In this document: piece after piece, positions 12,298 to 24,418 of the stretch | How the letters are laid out: each line of letters opens with the position of its first letter | Position numbering within the stretch: position 1 is the first letter of the stretch | Translations under genes and position numbers: made by a program | Assembly (NCBI GenBank): GCA_019787685.1 | Contig: JAHNUO010000006.1 | Location: forward strand, 1,240,001 to 1,304,000 | DNA length: 64,000 nt | Reading direction: 5' to 3' | Source of the DNA: Chiua virens | Lineage: Eukaryota > Basidiomycota > Agaricomycetes > Boletales > Boletaceae | Notes under the pieces: generated by a model | Seen by the model: the letters and a program-made list of their open reading frames with translations, nothing else | The model's database searches: none | What the model was told of the DNA's origin: nothing

Positions 12298-14703
12298 TTG
12301 GTTACGCTCAGCTCCATGTCCCCCTCGCGATATGTACTAACTGCTCTCCGCCGCGTCGTTCGACACACTCGTGACACCAGCTCGTCCGCTGTCCGAGAGA
12401 AAACAATCGCGCAAGCCGCCTCTAATCCATCGCACATCCCCTCCCTGTTTCAACGTCTAGGACGAAACCCCGGTGTGTTCGCGTAAGGGTAGTAAACCCG
12501 GTGCGCGTACAATCCGTATCTTGGCTCAGCCCCAGAGGACTCTTTTCTCGTTGTTGCGCTTTCCTCGGAGGACTTTTCGCCATTTGCTTGGTATTGGTAC
12601 TCCTGGGCACAGAAGAGGCGAGCTGGGCCCCTCCCTTGCCCTTCAGGGATTCAACCCTAGTGTTTCGCAGGGAAGAATTGCAGAGGATCTGGCGGTGGGA
12701 GATCGATAGCGGTCATCATCCAAGCAGTGCAAAAAGTCTGATATTTCTCCTCTTTTGCTGCACGCACAGCTGATTCATACTTCCCTTGGACCAGTTCCGG
12801 AACAGATAGGATTCACTGCCCCCATACGCAATCCTGCCTTACCTCCTGCCAAGGCGCACACGCTCGTTTCACCGTTTACCCCTCCCCGCGGACCTGTAAT
12901 CACTACAGCCGAGAGAGTTGGTCCTCAAAGAACCTACCATACATTACACAGTCCTTCTCCGGATTTCGATACAGATACCTACCCGCCTAGACCGATGTCT
13001 GGCAGCATTGCAGACTTGGATGTAATACTAGAACGGTGTAATTTTGCTAATGGGAAGGTGAGCCATGTTATCTTTCGTTTTCAGGGTCGATGTTTAATGA
13101 GAGTCAGTTTGTCCGCGATTGCCTTGAATTTTTGCGGACAGGCGCCGGCCTTGATAATGGTCGACGAATACGACGAGGAAATCTGGACCGCGTCAAGTAT
13201 ATATACACAGAAAAAGGATCCAACGTAGAAGACGTATATGTTCAGCACGCTATTACTCCTCCGGTTCCTGCCGCATACCCAACCGGCTGGTATGGCCCTA
13301 ATTCAGGTTTGCAGAAGAAAAAAGGAGTCTCATGGGAACCTCCCCTGGCCTTCCCGCCATCGCGGACACAAACATCGCGTGTCGAGCTTGGGGCACCGTG
13401 CGATTCACAAGGCCCACGTATTTTCCACATGTACTGGGCTGGTCCGTTTGATGACAAGCCATACACGTCGCTTCTTTCATTCCTGTTCACTCAGAACCTC
13501 GGACTTCAATTCGAGAATAATTCTATCCCAACATGCCGTCCTCAATTTTGGGTCTGGATAAACCCCTATCCTGCAGCTGCTACCCCCGCGGCTTCCGCGC
13601 TGGAGGACATGTATCAGTCCCTGAAAACGAACCCTTGGGCGGCTCCCTTTTTGCATCCACGCTTCAAGGGGATCATCAGGTTCAAGCTCTGGAATACCAC
13701 GGAACAACTGGACGGCATTCCGGAGCTACGGGATGATTGGCGTTCAATGGACACACTTTTCAATTCCGGCGGTGTGTCCGTTAGCATCGCTGGTCCGAAT
13801 TCGTCGGGATCGGGCTCTCGTGATGGGATGACCGGCCGTCTGGGGTCAAAATCGGAAGCATCGTATGATAGACTTTCAGTAATTCTCTCGGACGTAGCTC
13901 GATTCATCCTCACCCATCGTTTTGGTGGAATTTACCTTGACGCGGACACGCTTCTCCTCCGTGACTGGGAAGAGATGTGGGGGTGGAAAGGGGCGTTTGC
14001 TTACCGCTGGTCTTATCACGATTTTTACAACACTGCAGTGCTTCACTTCAATAAGGGTTCCGCTCTTGGATCGTTCTTGTTCCGCACCGCCCTGAAGAAT
14101 GGTTTTGATTTCCACCCCAGCTCAATCACGCGGTACTTGAAGGATGCATATCTCTCGCCACTGTTGACTCAACTCCCTGACGCGCTCTTTGATCCTGCTT
14201 GGCTCAATTCGGAGGGATTGCAACGCGAGCGACCACCCCAACCTTTCTTTACTAGGTGAGTTGTTCCGTTTGCACCATGCCGACAAGGGTTTTTGAAATG
14301 AGACCGCGGAATTAGTTTTTCTGATTTCTTCAGTACCCCGTCGCACCAGGGGGCTGCTCCACTTGCGACAGGTTTTGATGGCTTCTTCAAAGGTGCGTTT
14401 TCGTATCATTATCATAATTCGTGGTACGTGTGTCAGCCTTTGATGGTGGAGAGCTCTCACGCATCGGCCACCAGGTGGCGGCCATTCGATCCGGCTCGCC
14501 ATTGGCCTGATCTGGGGTCACGTTTTGCGGAGGGTGAGCGTGCTGCTCGCGCGGCTGCCAACCCGGACGCTGATCCGGACTCGGACGATTGGGTGGAGAC
14601 GGACAAGGTCGATCTTGACTGGGCTACAGTATTAAAGCGGACATTCGAATCTTTTGTTCGGGGCGAGCGGCCTAATATGTACGGGGAATGGCTGCGTTGG
14701 TAG
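12298..14703 (+). CDS. DXD-type glycosyltransferase, tandem copy 1 (N-terminus uncertain)
   Basis: Golgi-type type II membrane glycosyltransferase of the Gly_transf_sug/GT32-like group. A hydrophobic anchor (GLFAICLVLVLLG) precedes a lumenal domain. Key motifs are RIFHMYWAGPFDDKPYTSLL, the acceptor-side KTNPWAAPFLHPRFKG and the catalytic segment HRFGGIYLDADTLLLRDW, which carries the DXD metal and nucleotide-sugar site. The C-terminus is KRTFESFVRGERPNMYGEWL. Exons from the anchor on are ..12735, 12795-13057, 13108-14255, 14334-14423 and 14475-14703, with all phases correct. They share the intron positions of copy 2. Before the anchor, the only ATG-started frame (12298 or 12316) differs from the anchor frame. 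It may be joined by an intron such as 12384-12460, or the copy has lost its frame. Donor, acceptor and linkage are unknown. Confidence 0.78.
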
Positions 14704-14909
14704 CTTGGGATCATTCTTTTTTTTTGGTGATGGTGTACTGCCAGGTTGTATGATTTGCTGCGGAATATACACACAAGAGGAATTTATTTCGCACGCTACA
14801 TGATTGTTGTGAGGGGACAGAATTTTCCACAATCCTTGGCTTGACTGCGTTAGATTTCTTAAAAGCCCCAGTTCGGTGTCATCACTACTTGTTCCCGTCC
14901 TGTGGACTC

Positions 14910-17401
14910 ATGTCCTCTCTTAATCACTTCTCAGTACCACAGCGCGCAAATGGCTACCTAGAGAAGTCACGTCTCACAAATGGTCTCCCAACATATTCCT
15001 CCTCTGCCGTCCAGGAGAAGATGCACAGACACACTCGCTCCGTGTCATGGACAGTTCCTGTTTCCGTCCCTATCCCTGGCGTGCGAACCCGCAGGCTGCG
15101 TCTCTTCGTGCCAAACCCCATTCGCATGCAGCAGTTCAGCCTCTTCCGCTTTGGCAGGCGACGGGGGCCGCTCATCGTTTGCCTACTCTTGATCGTCTCT
15201 CTCTGCACATTCTTTTCCTTTACTCGTAGGTTTGGTCCAGAGGAGAAGCAGTGGACCCCCAGTTTCGGAGAGTCATCCACCCTCGTCTTTGGCAGAGAGG
15301 ATATCCAGCGAATCTGGAAATGGGAGATTGCCAGTGGTCACTATCCAAGCAAGAGGGAGAGTAAGTCTCCCGAACTTTCTGGTCCTTCGCTTCCATCTCT
15401 AATGCAACGTCATCAGTTCCTGAGCAAGTCGGTTTGACAAGCCCACCACTCAATCCTGCTCTTCCTCCTCGAAAAGTTCCTACCATTCCTTCACGCTTCA
15501 GACCGCCACCTGGTCCTGTAGCCACGACGACCCGAGGAGATGGCCCACGCCGTGTTTACCTTGACGTCCAAAGTCAGCCACCAAGTGTCGCATACCCTCC
15601 GCGACCCGTTCCTGGCTCAGTTGCAGATCTTGACGTTATTATGGAACACTGCGATTTCTCTCAGGGAAAGGTAATTAATATCGCTTGTGCCATGCAAGTC
15701 ACGCTCATCCTCGTGCATCCAGTATGTTCGTGATTGTCTCGAAGTCCTCCGCCTTGGTGCCGGTCTTGACAATGGAAACCATATGAGACGAGGAAAGATA
15801 GACGAGTGGAAGTACATTTACATGGAACAAGGCCGTGAAAATTTCACCGAACCTGCGCAAATATCGTTGGCAAACGTGATTGCACCACGTCCTGTCGAGT
15901 CTGCCGCCATCCAGGATCCCAATGCCGGTCTTACGAAAAAGCGTGGTGTAGAGTGGGAAGCTTCTTTACCCCTTCGCTCAACTCTGCAGCACGTTCCTTA
16001 TTCCAGTCTTCCGACGCCGTGCGATCCTGAGAATCCTCGCCTTTTCCATATGTTCTGGACTGGTCCCTTCACCGACAAGCCGTATCTCGCCCTTCTGTCT
16101 TTTCTGTTCACGCAAAATCATGGCCTTCATCTGAAAGAAGATTTAGAACCCGACGTCTGCCGACCTGAATTTTGGTTATGGATTAACCCTGGTCCTGCAG
16201 CCTCTGTCCCCAATCCTTCAGCCCTTAACGATATGTACGAGCAACTCAAGACAAATCCGTGGGCAGCTCCCTTCTTGCACCCTAGGTTCAAGGACGCCAT
16301 CAAGTTCAAGCTTTGGAATACTACTGACCAGCTCGACGGTATCCCTGAACTCAAAGATGAATGGCGAGAGCTTAGGGAAACTCTGTTCAATTCGGGAGGT
16401 CATATCATTAACGTTCCGGCTGACCGATCCAAGTCTGCCGAGGCTTCTGCATCTGCTGGTTCAGACAACAGCACCGACTCGGCCGCGACCACCAGGGCTG
16501 TCGAAAAATCCGACGAAGATGACATGCTTAACCGCACGGGTTCCAAGTCTTCGTCGTCGTATGATCGTCTTTCCGTCATCTTATCTGACATGGCTCGGTT
16601 CGTCCTATGCCACAGGTTTGGTGGCATCTACCTCGATGCAGACACCATCTTCCTACGGGACTGGGAAGAACTCTGGGGGTGGGAGGGTGCATTTGCATAC
16701 CGGTGGTCACGTTTGGAGAAGTACAACACCGCGGTGCTTCGCATGAACAAAAACTCTGCCCTTGGATCGTTCCTCTTCCGCACTGCCCTCAAAAATGGTT
16801 TGGACTTTCATCCCATGACGGTTTCCCGATATACAAAGGACGCACACATTGAAGGCCTTCTCTTACGTCTTCCGGATGCTCTTTTTGACTCGGCCTGGCT
16901 CAATACTGAAGTTTACCAGCGCGAACGACCTCCCCAGCCATACTTTACGGAGTGAGTATGAATGATGGCATGTGGAGTGGACGCAGTGCTAAACAAATGT
17001 CTCAAAGGTTCGCCGACTTTTTCAACACGCCCACCCAAAATAGTGCGGCACCGCAAGCTCTCGGATTCGAAGGGTTCTTCCGTGGAGCTTACTCGTATCA
17101 TTTCCACAACTTCTGGTGAGCACTGTTCGTGATTGTTATAGTTCCTCTGTTTGACCCGCGTGCGTTCAGGTGGAAGCCATTTGATTCTTCGCGCAACTGG
17201 CCGGACCTTGGACCAAAGTTTGCGGCTGGTGAAAGAGCTGCACGCGCTGCAGCGAACCCAGATTCTGAGCCCGAAGAATGGGTAGATAGGGTCGTGGACG
17301 ATAAACGGGACCTTGACTGGGCGACAGTCCTCAAACGAACCTTTGAGTCATACGTTCGTGGTGAACGGCCTAACATGTATGGAGAGTGGCTTCAGTGGTG
17401 A
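14910..17401 (+). CDS. DXD-type glycosyltransferase, tandem copy 2
   Basis: Exons 14910-15360, 15417-15670, 15723-16951, 17008-17115 and 17170-17401 give 757 residues with no frame problem. A cytosolic basic stretch is followed by one signal-anchor helix (GPLIVCLLLIVSLCTFFSF) and a proline-rich stem. The catalytic domain has RLFHMFWTGPFTDKPYLALL, KTNPWAAPFLHPRFKD and HRFGGIYLDADTIFLRDWEE, the DXD site. A Ser/Thr/Asp-rich insert separates the last two. The end, KRTFESYVRGERPNMYGEWL, nearly matches copy 1, and the shared introns show a tandem duplication. The role is probably Golgi addition of a sugar to protein or lipid; the sugar cannot be read from sequence. Confidence 0.88.
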
Positions 17402-17806
17402 CGACTGAGGGGTCCCGCTCCCGCTCACGATCTTACTACCTGTTCGACGATCTATTAACTCTGATATTCAACTCCACATTTTTCACAATCACAGATAGCG
17501 TACATGCATACCTCTCTATTGTCGGATTAGAAATCTCTGACCCCTCCCAGTGTGAACAGTGACGTTATATACCAGCCTTTTCTGATGACCACCTTTCCTT
17601 GTCTCATACTTGTCAGATTTAAATTTCATTCAGGACCATACTAGCTAGACCACGGGCAATCAAAGGATGTAGTGAGCTAGCCTTAGGACTTGCGTAGGAC
17701 GATAGCATATTCGAATTCTAATCCTTTCTTATTTGCGCTCTTTGTAGTTGTGAATGTACACGTGTAAGGCTCCTCTAACGGGGAAAAATTCATAGAACTA
17801 CATAGC
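17402..17806. other. Intergenic between convergent genes
   Basis: About 405 nt of A/T-richer sequence between the 3' ends of glycosyltransferase copy 2 (+) and the epimerase (-). It holds the two 3' UTRs. I see no RNA gene or repeat. Confidence 0.5.
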
Positions 17807-18858
17807 TTAAGCTCTCAGCTGTGCGGCAGTGACGCGCGCCTTCAACTGTCCGATGACCTCCTCGGGATTTAAAGCACCGAAGATGGCAGTTCCAGCCACA
17901 ATGACATTGCTCCCTGCAGAATGTCAATTCCAGTGTCATAGCCACGTAGTAGCGCACCAAAGACATACCAGCCTCAGCGCAGACATCGATTGTCTTCGGG
18001 CCAACACCGCCATCTACTTCGATATCTTTGTCGGGGAATCGAGCGCGGAGCTCAGCAACCTTTGTAACACAGTGTTCGATAAACTTCTGACCACCGCGAC
18101 CTGGCACGCAACGGGCGATCCGTAAGCCAGGCATGGTATCGGTAAATCATGCGTGACTCACCGGGGTACACAGTCATGACCAACAGCATATCGGCTGCGT
18201 GACCAATTTCATCGGTGATAGCTGTGGACGGGGTGTCAGGCGAGATCGCCACACCGGCCTTCATCTTGCGCTCATGAATAGCATGAATGAGGGATACAGC
18301 ATCCGCTTTGGCATATCAGAAGCGCATGAAAAGCGACATAAATAGATATGAAAATGCCGGCCTACAAGTTGCTTCGATGTGGAAACAGTACAACGCACCA
18401 CCAGCGTCGGCGATGTCATTGACCCACTAGGGAAAGTATTGAGCGTCTGTCGATGGAGTGCTGTGTGCAACTACCTGTTCTGGATGTGCTACCATCATGT
18501 GACAGTCCATAAATATGCCGGGTACGCCCTTTGATACACACGAGAGTACGGGTGCGCCTGCAGGATACATCAGTATGGTTGGGACTCCGTGGAGAGGAGA
18601 GAAAGCCCACAGACCCATGGTGATGTTTGGCACGAAGTGTCTGCAAATCGATGAGTAGGTGAGGGGGTACGATAAGACGATACCCACCCATCCATGACGT
18701 CTGTGAAGGAATCCGTCAGATACGTAGCAGAGTGTTGGTGGACAGAATGTACCCATGTGGAGCCATTCTGCACCACCCTTGATCATGCGCTTGCACTCTG
18801 CGGTGAGTTGACCAAAGTCAGAGGCGAGGACGGAAGGCGAGATGATAGGACGTGGCAT
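17807..18858 (-). CDS. RPE1: Ribulose-phosphate 3-epimerase
   Basis: Interconverts D-ribulose 5-phosphate and D-xylulose 5-phosphate in the pentose phosphate pathway, in the cytosol. The minus strand starts MPRPIISPSVLASDFGQL with the conserved Ser of the substrate site. Spliced exons give HMDVMDGHFVPNITMG (catalytic Asp and metal-binding residues), then GAPVLSCVSKGVPGIFMDCH with metal His, MMVAHPEQW, the MTVYPGRGGQKFI phosphate loop and DIEVDGGVGPKTI with the second catalytic Asp. The last exon, GSNVIVAGTAIFG, is the second phosphate-binding segment. The stop is TAA at 17807-17809. All introns are about 50 nt with canonical ends. It is a TIM-barrel enzyme of usual length with no missing residue. 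Confidence 0.95.
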
Positions 18859-19054
18859 GACGATGGGAGTGGGACAAGTAAGAGAATCGATCGCACGGAA
18901 GCTCCACTCGGTCCGGGTTGGATGATCTGCCTAATCCGGATAGTCGATTAAACCTTGACGACGGATCACATATTACATCGTCATGGTGGAGTCATCCTCC
19001 TTTAAAAAACTGTCACCCATTCGTTCGTTTCTGCTGGCACTAACTCTCTCTCTA

Positions 19055-19792
19055 ATGCACTTCCACACACTCTTTGCATCCGCTCTCCTCACCCTCGCTG
19101 CATTTGCCCGCGCCGAGCCCGTCGTGGTCGAACGCCAAAGTGAGCATGGCGCCCATATCCAATACTCGTGCTGATCTGCGGCCTGAGATGAACTCGATAG
19201 CATAATCAACTCGTACTCGTCCGAGGCAGGGTCCTATTACACCAAAGCAACCGCTGCAGGTTCGTCCTCTTCGATCTTGTGCTTTCATCTCAAAGTCTTA
19301 TTGAGCAGGTGGTTCGGTGTACACCGGTGGACTCTCGGATGGCACGTATCCTGCTGATTCATAGATAATAGTAGTACTCAACATTTTCACAGCCTCGACC
19401 TGGGTCGAGTCTCACAGTGGTGTGATCGCGACTGTAACATGTTGGTGGCTTCGAGAGGGTTCATCGTCGTAATATACTCACTCTTCTCTTATGATATTAG
19501 CAGTCGCTGGTGTGGCCGAGAGTATAGTGACATCCGTCGGTGGCCCTGCCATCACGCTCGCGTCTAACGGTGTCGGTGTTGTTACCTCGTTTGCCGGTTC
19601 GGAGTACACCGTGCTTGCAAGCACGACAAGGTAGGCCATCACCCCCAATCGTGCAGGCAAGACTTAATGGGTCGCAGCACTCCAAATGCTGCAGAAGGAT
19701 TGCATCCCATGAGCCTGACAACCTCACCGGTACTTACTGCGCTGGTCACTGTCGTTGGCGGTACACTGTTGGGTGCCTGGTTAGTATGCTAA
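19055..19792 (+). CDS. Small secreted or GPI-like surface protein, function unknown
   Basis: About 150 residues after removing five or six short introns. The signal peptide is MHFHTLFASALLTLAAFARA, cut before EPVVV. The mature part is small, Ser/Gly/Val/Thr-rich and weakly repetitive, with SVYTGGLSD, GVIATVTFAGVAES and GVGVVTSFAGSEYTVLAST. The C-terminus (LTALVTVVGGTLLGAWLVC) is a hydrophobic stretch ending right at the stop, which fits a GPI-anchor signal. One junction at 19342-19392 reads best as a GC-AG intron. A canonical but shorter alternative starts at GTATCC, 19346. The ATG at 18983 is in frame upstream, but it would bury the signal peptide. I do not recognise the family. Confidence 0.62.
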
Positions 19793-20020
19793 GGTGTTGC
19801 TGATCCCGCCACTTGTATCCAATATGTTCGATGATGGCGATATATATGTTCCATGTGTTAATTTGATACCGATGGACCTGATCTAACTATTTATATTCAT
19901 GCTGGAGCTGCGTGCTAGCAACTCGTCCAACGGGGCAAATTGTCACGTCGCTTGGCACACGACCGGAGTTTTGCGACACAAGAGTTAACGGAGAATAAGC
20001 GGACATAAGCGTGCTAGCGT

Positions 20021-20591
20021 TTACTCGTCCACCTGGCTCATATCCTTGTTGTACTGTGCGACATTAAGAGATGTGATTGGAGGCAGAAGTGGAGAAGCTT
20101 ACTCTCGGATTGAAGAACAGAGAGTTGCTACCCCACGGGAAGGGCTTGACCCTGCGATTCAAATATGGATATGCCGGGGGTTGAGGAAGAGTTCCATTGT
20201 TTTCTTCAATCAAAGGATCCTCATGCGAGGCATGCTCCGACTCGACGTTGTACACCCAAGCGCAGGTGACAAAGGCTGAAGCAAGGTGAGAGGGGTGGAG
20301 ATGATGGATAGGTGAGGCGTACTGGCAGGGAACGCGACGTAGAAGCTAAGGAAAGATAAGTAAAATGAAAGTAACCATGCTGATTACATACCTGATCTTG
20401 CGCCATAGGTCGGTAGTATCTGCGGGAGGGACTCGGATGAGCGGGGAGAATATTGAAAACAAGATGCGGTGCATACGTGCGGCGTGTTCGCGAAGAGCGT
20501 TGAGCTTTACAAAGTACTCTGAGGCGGTGGTTGCGAGAGGGCGGACGAGACGGGGAACGACGCGGAGGGAGGACCTTGCGAGCAAAGACAT
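20021..20591 (-). CDS. COX13: Cytochrome c oxidase subunit VIa (mitochondrial)
   Basis: Small nuclear-encoded subunit of respiratory complex IV with one inner-membrane helix. Exons on the plus coordinate are 20477-20591, 20392-20419, 20323-20345, 20103-20275 and 20021-20053, giving 123 residues. The start MSLLARSSLRVVPRLVRPLA is a basic mitochondrial presequence. The core is TTDLWRKISFYVAFPATFV, then CAWVYNVESEHASHE and PAYPYLNRRVKPFPWGSNSL with FFNP, the family signature for the intermembrane-space end. The last exon is MSQVDE after NKD. Two of the five exons are only 23 and 28 nt, and the phases still agree. Confidence 0.94.
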
Positions 20592-20719
20592 GTTGAACGA
20601 CAGAGACCAAGTCGGATATCGACCGGAAGGGGGATGAATTCGATATCCGACGATCTCCGCTTTAAATACACGACAATGTCGTGAGTGGTGACGCGTCTTC
20701 GAAATATCATACACTTGTC

Positions 20720-23700
20720 ATGGTCGCAGTCCGGGCTCACTCCTCTGCCGCTGGCGTACTCGCCCTCCTCTCAGAACCCGACCCCGCTTTCAAGCACCAT
20801 GCGATTACAGCCCTACATCCCCTTGTCCCCCAGTTTTGGGCCGAAATATCGGAACATATTGCACCAATGCACGTCTTTCCCTTCTTACCTTGTCCTATCC
20901 CTCACGTTTTGCACAGCGAAAGCCTGTACGAGTCGGACCAACTTCCAAAGCCCTCTCGCGATCTCGCTGCTCTTCTCGCCAGCAAGGTCTACTACTACTT
21001 GGGCGAATACGATGAAGCCCTCTCCTTTGCTCTCGGCGCAGTCAGCGCGTTCGAGGCAGAGGCTCGTGATAGCAACTCAATCGAATACGTCGAAACCGTC
21101 ATTTGTGCGTCTCTTTTTCCATTCCACGCGCGCAAGCAAACCATTTCGTCATATAGCCAAAGCCATAGACAGATACATCTCCCAGCGTTCAGAAGAGGTC
21201 CTCACGGGAACCAAGATCGATCCTCGGTTACAGACTATCATAGAATCTATATTCCGGCGTTGTATAGATGAAGGAGAGCATATGCAGGTACATTTCACTC
21301 TTACCCCCTACCCATGACCTGCTCTTCACCGTGTTATTGTCAGGCAATCGGCATCGCCCTAGAGTCACGTCGTCTCGACATAATTTCTCGTGTCTACGAC
21401 ATTACTCACGATGTATCACTCTTGTCCTACGCGATGGACGCCGTTATTGATACCGGTTTCCCCCTCTTGTACCGCGATCAGATCCTCAACTTCCTATTGC
21501 CGCTCTTCCCTACCCCATCTTCCAGAACGAACTCTTCCCATATCCACTCCCTTGCTCGCCTCCTTGTCACCCTGAACAAACCCTCTCTGGCTGTGCCCCT
21601 GTTAACCTCATTAGTACCAAAAGAAGGACTGTTGGCGTACCAGTTTGCATTTGATTTGGTTGAGGGTGGCTCAAGGGACTTTTTGGAAGGCGTCCGAGAT
21701 CTTCTACCAGAAGGAACCGAGGTTAGTTTCACTTTCCACGTGATTCCGACTCTCGTAACCGATTGTGATAAGCAGGACACAAAGAACATATTTGACAAGC
21801 TCCGTAACATACTCGGCGGACAGGAGTCCGTAAAACTTTACCTCGAGTTCCTCAAACGAACGAACAAGGTCGACATGCTGATTTTAAAGCACAGCAAGGT
21901 AATCATCCACAGCGCAGACGTGATCATCTTGGCTCATTGTACGTAGGAGTCACTCGAACCTCGATCGTCAATATACCACACCGCTCTCACACTACAGAAC
22001 GCCTTCATGCATGCCGGAACTACCTCGGACATGTTCCTACGGGAAAACCTCGAATGGCTAGGCATGGCTACCAATTGGGCAAAGTTCTCCGCTACTGCTG
22101 CCCTCGGAGTTATCCATAAAGGATACTTCCAGGAAGGCATGAATATCCTTGGTCCATACCTCCCTCAGAATGGCGCTGAGAGCCAGATCCAGGGGGCCGC
22201 GTATTCGGAGGGTGGGGCCCTTTACGCGCTAGGCCTAATTAATGCTGGCTGTGGTAGCGGGCAAACGGTAGAAAACTATCTTCGGGAAGCTTTGAAAAAT
22301 GCCCAAGGCGAGATTGTCCAACATGGCGCAGCTTTGGGCCTTGGCATTGCCGGAATGGGCGGGCGCAGCTCTGAAGCATACGACGATCTGAAGGAGACAC
22401 TTTTCTCTGACTTGGCCGTTGCTGGCGAGGCTGCAGGATATGCCATGGGCCTTGTGATGCTTGGTTCTGCTAATAAAACTTGTGCCCAGGAGATGATCAC
22501 ATATGCCCGGGAGACTCAACATGAGAAGATTATCCGCGGTTTGGCCATGTCTCTTGCTTTTGTATTCTACGGCCGGCAAGAAGAAGCAGACGAGACTGTT
22601 CGTTCGTTATTGTCCGAAAAGGTAGATAGTCTTTCTCTTTCAGCAACATCTTTTCCAACACAATTTGCGCAGGACCCCATCTTGCGGTACGGTGGGGTTT
22701 ATACCCTCGCCCTCGCGTATGCTGGAACGTCAAACAATGATGCAGTTCGGCAACTGCTGCACATCGCTGTTTCAGACACGTCAGACGACGTGCGAAGAGC
22801 GGCCGTGACGTCGCTTGCCTTCCTTCTTTTCAAATCTCCCAGTCAGGTTCCCCGGATAGTTCAGCTTCTCAGCGAAAGTTACAATCCCCACGTTCGGTGT
22901 GGAGCTACTCTTGCTCTCGGCATTGCGTGTGCAGGCACCGGGATGCAGGTGAGAGCATGTTGTCATGCTATTTAGTATTCTGACTTGGGCACTTTATAGG
23001 ACGCTGTCGAGATCTTGGAACCGATGACCAAAGATGGAGTAGACTTTGTGCGTCAAGGTGCATTTATTGCTCTTGGTATGATCCTCGTGCAACAATCCGA
23101 AGCATCCTCTCCGTCGATGTCATCCACGCGTGCACTCTATACCAAGGTTATTTCTGACAAGCACGAAGACCCCATGGCACGCTTTGGTGCAGCCATTGGA
23201 CAAGGGTTGATCGATGCAGGAGGTCGCAACGCGACCATTAGCTTGCAAAGCCGAGCAGGCAGTCGAAATACGAATGCCATTGTCGGTATGGCGTTGTTCT
23301 GTCAGTTTTGGTATTGGTACCCTTTGGCACACTGCGCTTGCCTTGCGTTTGAACCCACGGCGATCATTGGTCTGAATGAGGAATTGAAGGTTAGTTGCTC
23401 GATTCCGCGAGTCCGCTGATGCCAACCACTGTTCAGGTTCCCAATTTCGAGTTGATCTCAAACGCCCGGCCAAGTCTATTCGCCTATCCGGCGCCTGCAA
23501 CGCCACCAAAGAGGGAGACCGCAGCGAAGATGGCCACCGCTGTACTTTCGACCACAGCAAAGGTAAAGGCAAGAGAAAAACGGAAAGCGGCAGCTGAGTC
23601 TGAGGCGATGGAGACTGTGAGGTTGACCACTTGTCTGTTGCTCCACATTGCTAACGGCCGCACAGGATGATAAGGTCGACTCGAAAAAAGATGGAGACGT

Positions 23701-24253
23701 CGAGATGAAGACAGAAGACGTCGGGTCTGAAGAATCTAAAGCAGTCTCTTTGACGAAGCGAAAGGCGGAACCCAGCTTTGAAAAAGTAGCAAACTTCTCG
23801 CGGGTAACGCCAGCTCAGCTGAGCTATATCAGCTTCCCTTCGGACGGGCGGTACCAGCCAGTTCGGCCCGTCTCGCTCCACACACCGACTGCCAAGGGTG
23901 GCAAGACGCCTTCAAGTGGAGGGAGCAAAAGAGGGAATGGGCCTTCAGGCGTCTTATCGGAACGATATGCATGTGGTGGAGGTATCTTGATCCTGGTCGA
24001 TGAACGGCCAGACCAGGAAGCCGATCTCATCGACCTTTCTCCGCCTGTTACGCCGGAGGTGACGGCAAACGGAAGTGCGGTACCCAACGGACATGTGCCG
24101 GGTGAGCGGAACCTGCATATTGCGCTGGACGAGAGCACGGGGGATGCTGAGCCTCCCGCATCGTTCGAGGTAAAGTGTATAATCGGTGGTGTGGATAAAG
24201 ACTAACTATTCTATTTTGATTGACAGTACGCGTTCGATGATGATGAGGTGTAG
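20720..24253 (+). CDS. RPN2: 26S proteasome regulatory subunit RPN2 (PSMD1)
   Basis: Largest scaffold of the 19S proteasome base; it binds RPN1, RPN10, RPN13 and incoming substrate factors. Eleven exons give 1006 residues: 20720-20868, 20917-21104, 21157-21287, 21344-21721, 21776-21898, 21947-22621, 22673-22948, 23000-23389, 23437-23616, 23666-24169 and 24227-24253. The N-terminal helical domain has [14 protein letters not shown] and [20 protein letters not shown]. The proteasome/cyclosome repeats follow ([46 protein letters not shown]). The conserved [16 protein letters not shown] and the Lys/Glu-rich tail close the protein. The first intron, 20869-20916, has a GC donor and a length divisible by three; reading through it would insert 16 residues not expected in the family. 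Confidence 0.95.
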
Positions 24254-24418
24254 ATTAGCAATTTTTTGTCATAGTAGTGTACTTTGGACAAATCTAGTAA
24301 CGTGATGTGACCGAGTGTGATGTCACGGATTGTGACCAAGGGTGGCTGATAAGGCGATGGGCAAGCGATCCATTTTCAAAGTAGACGCGACAACGACCTT
24401 GTTCTTTCCACAACAACA

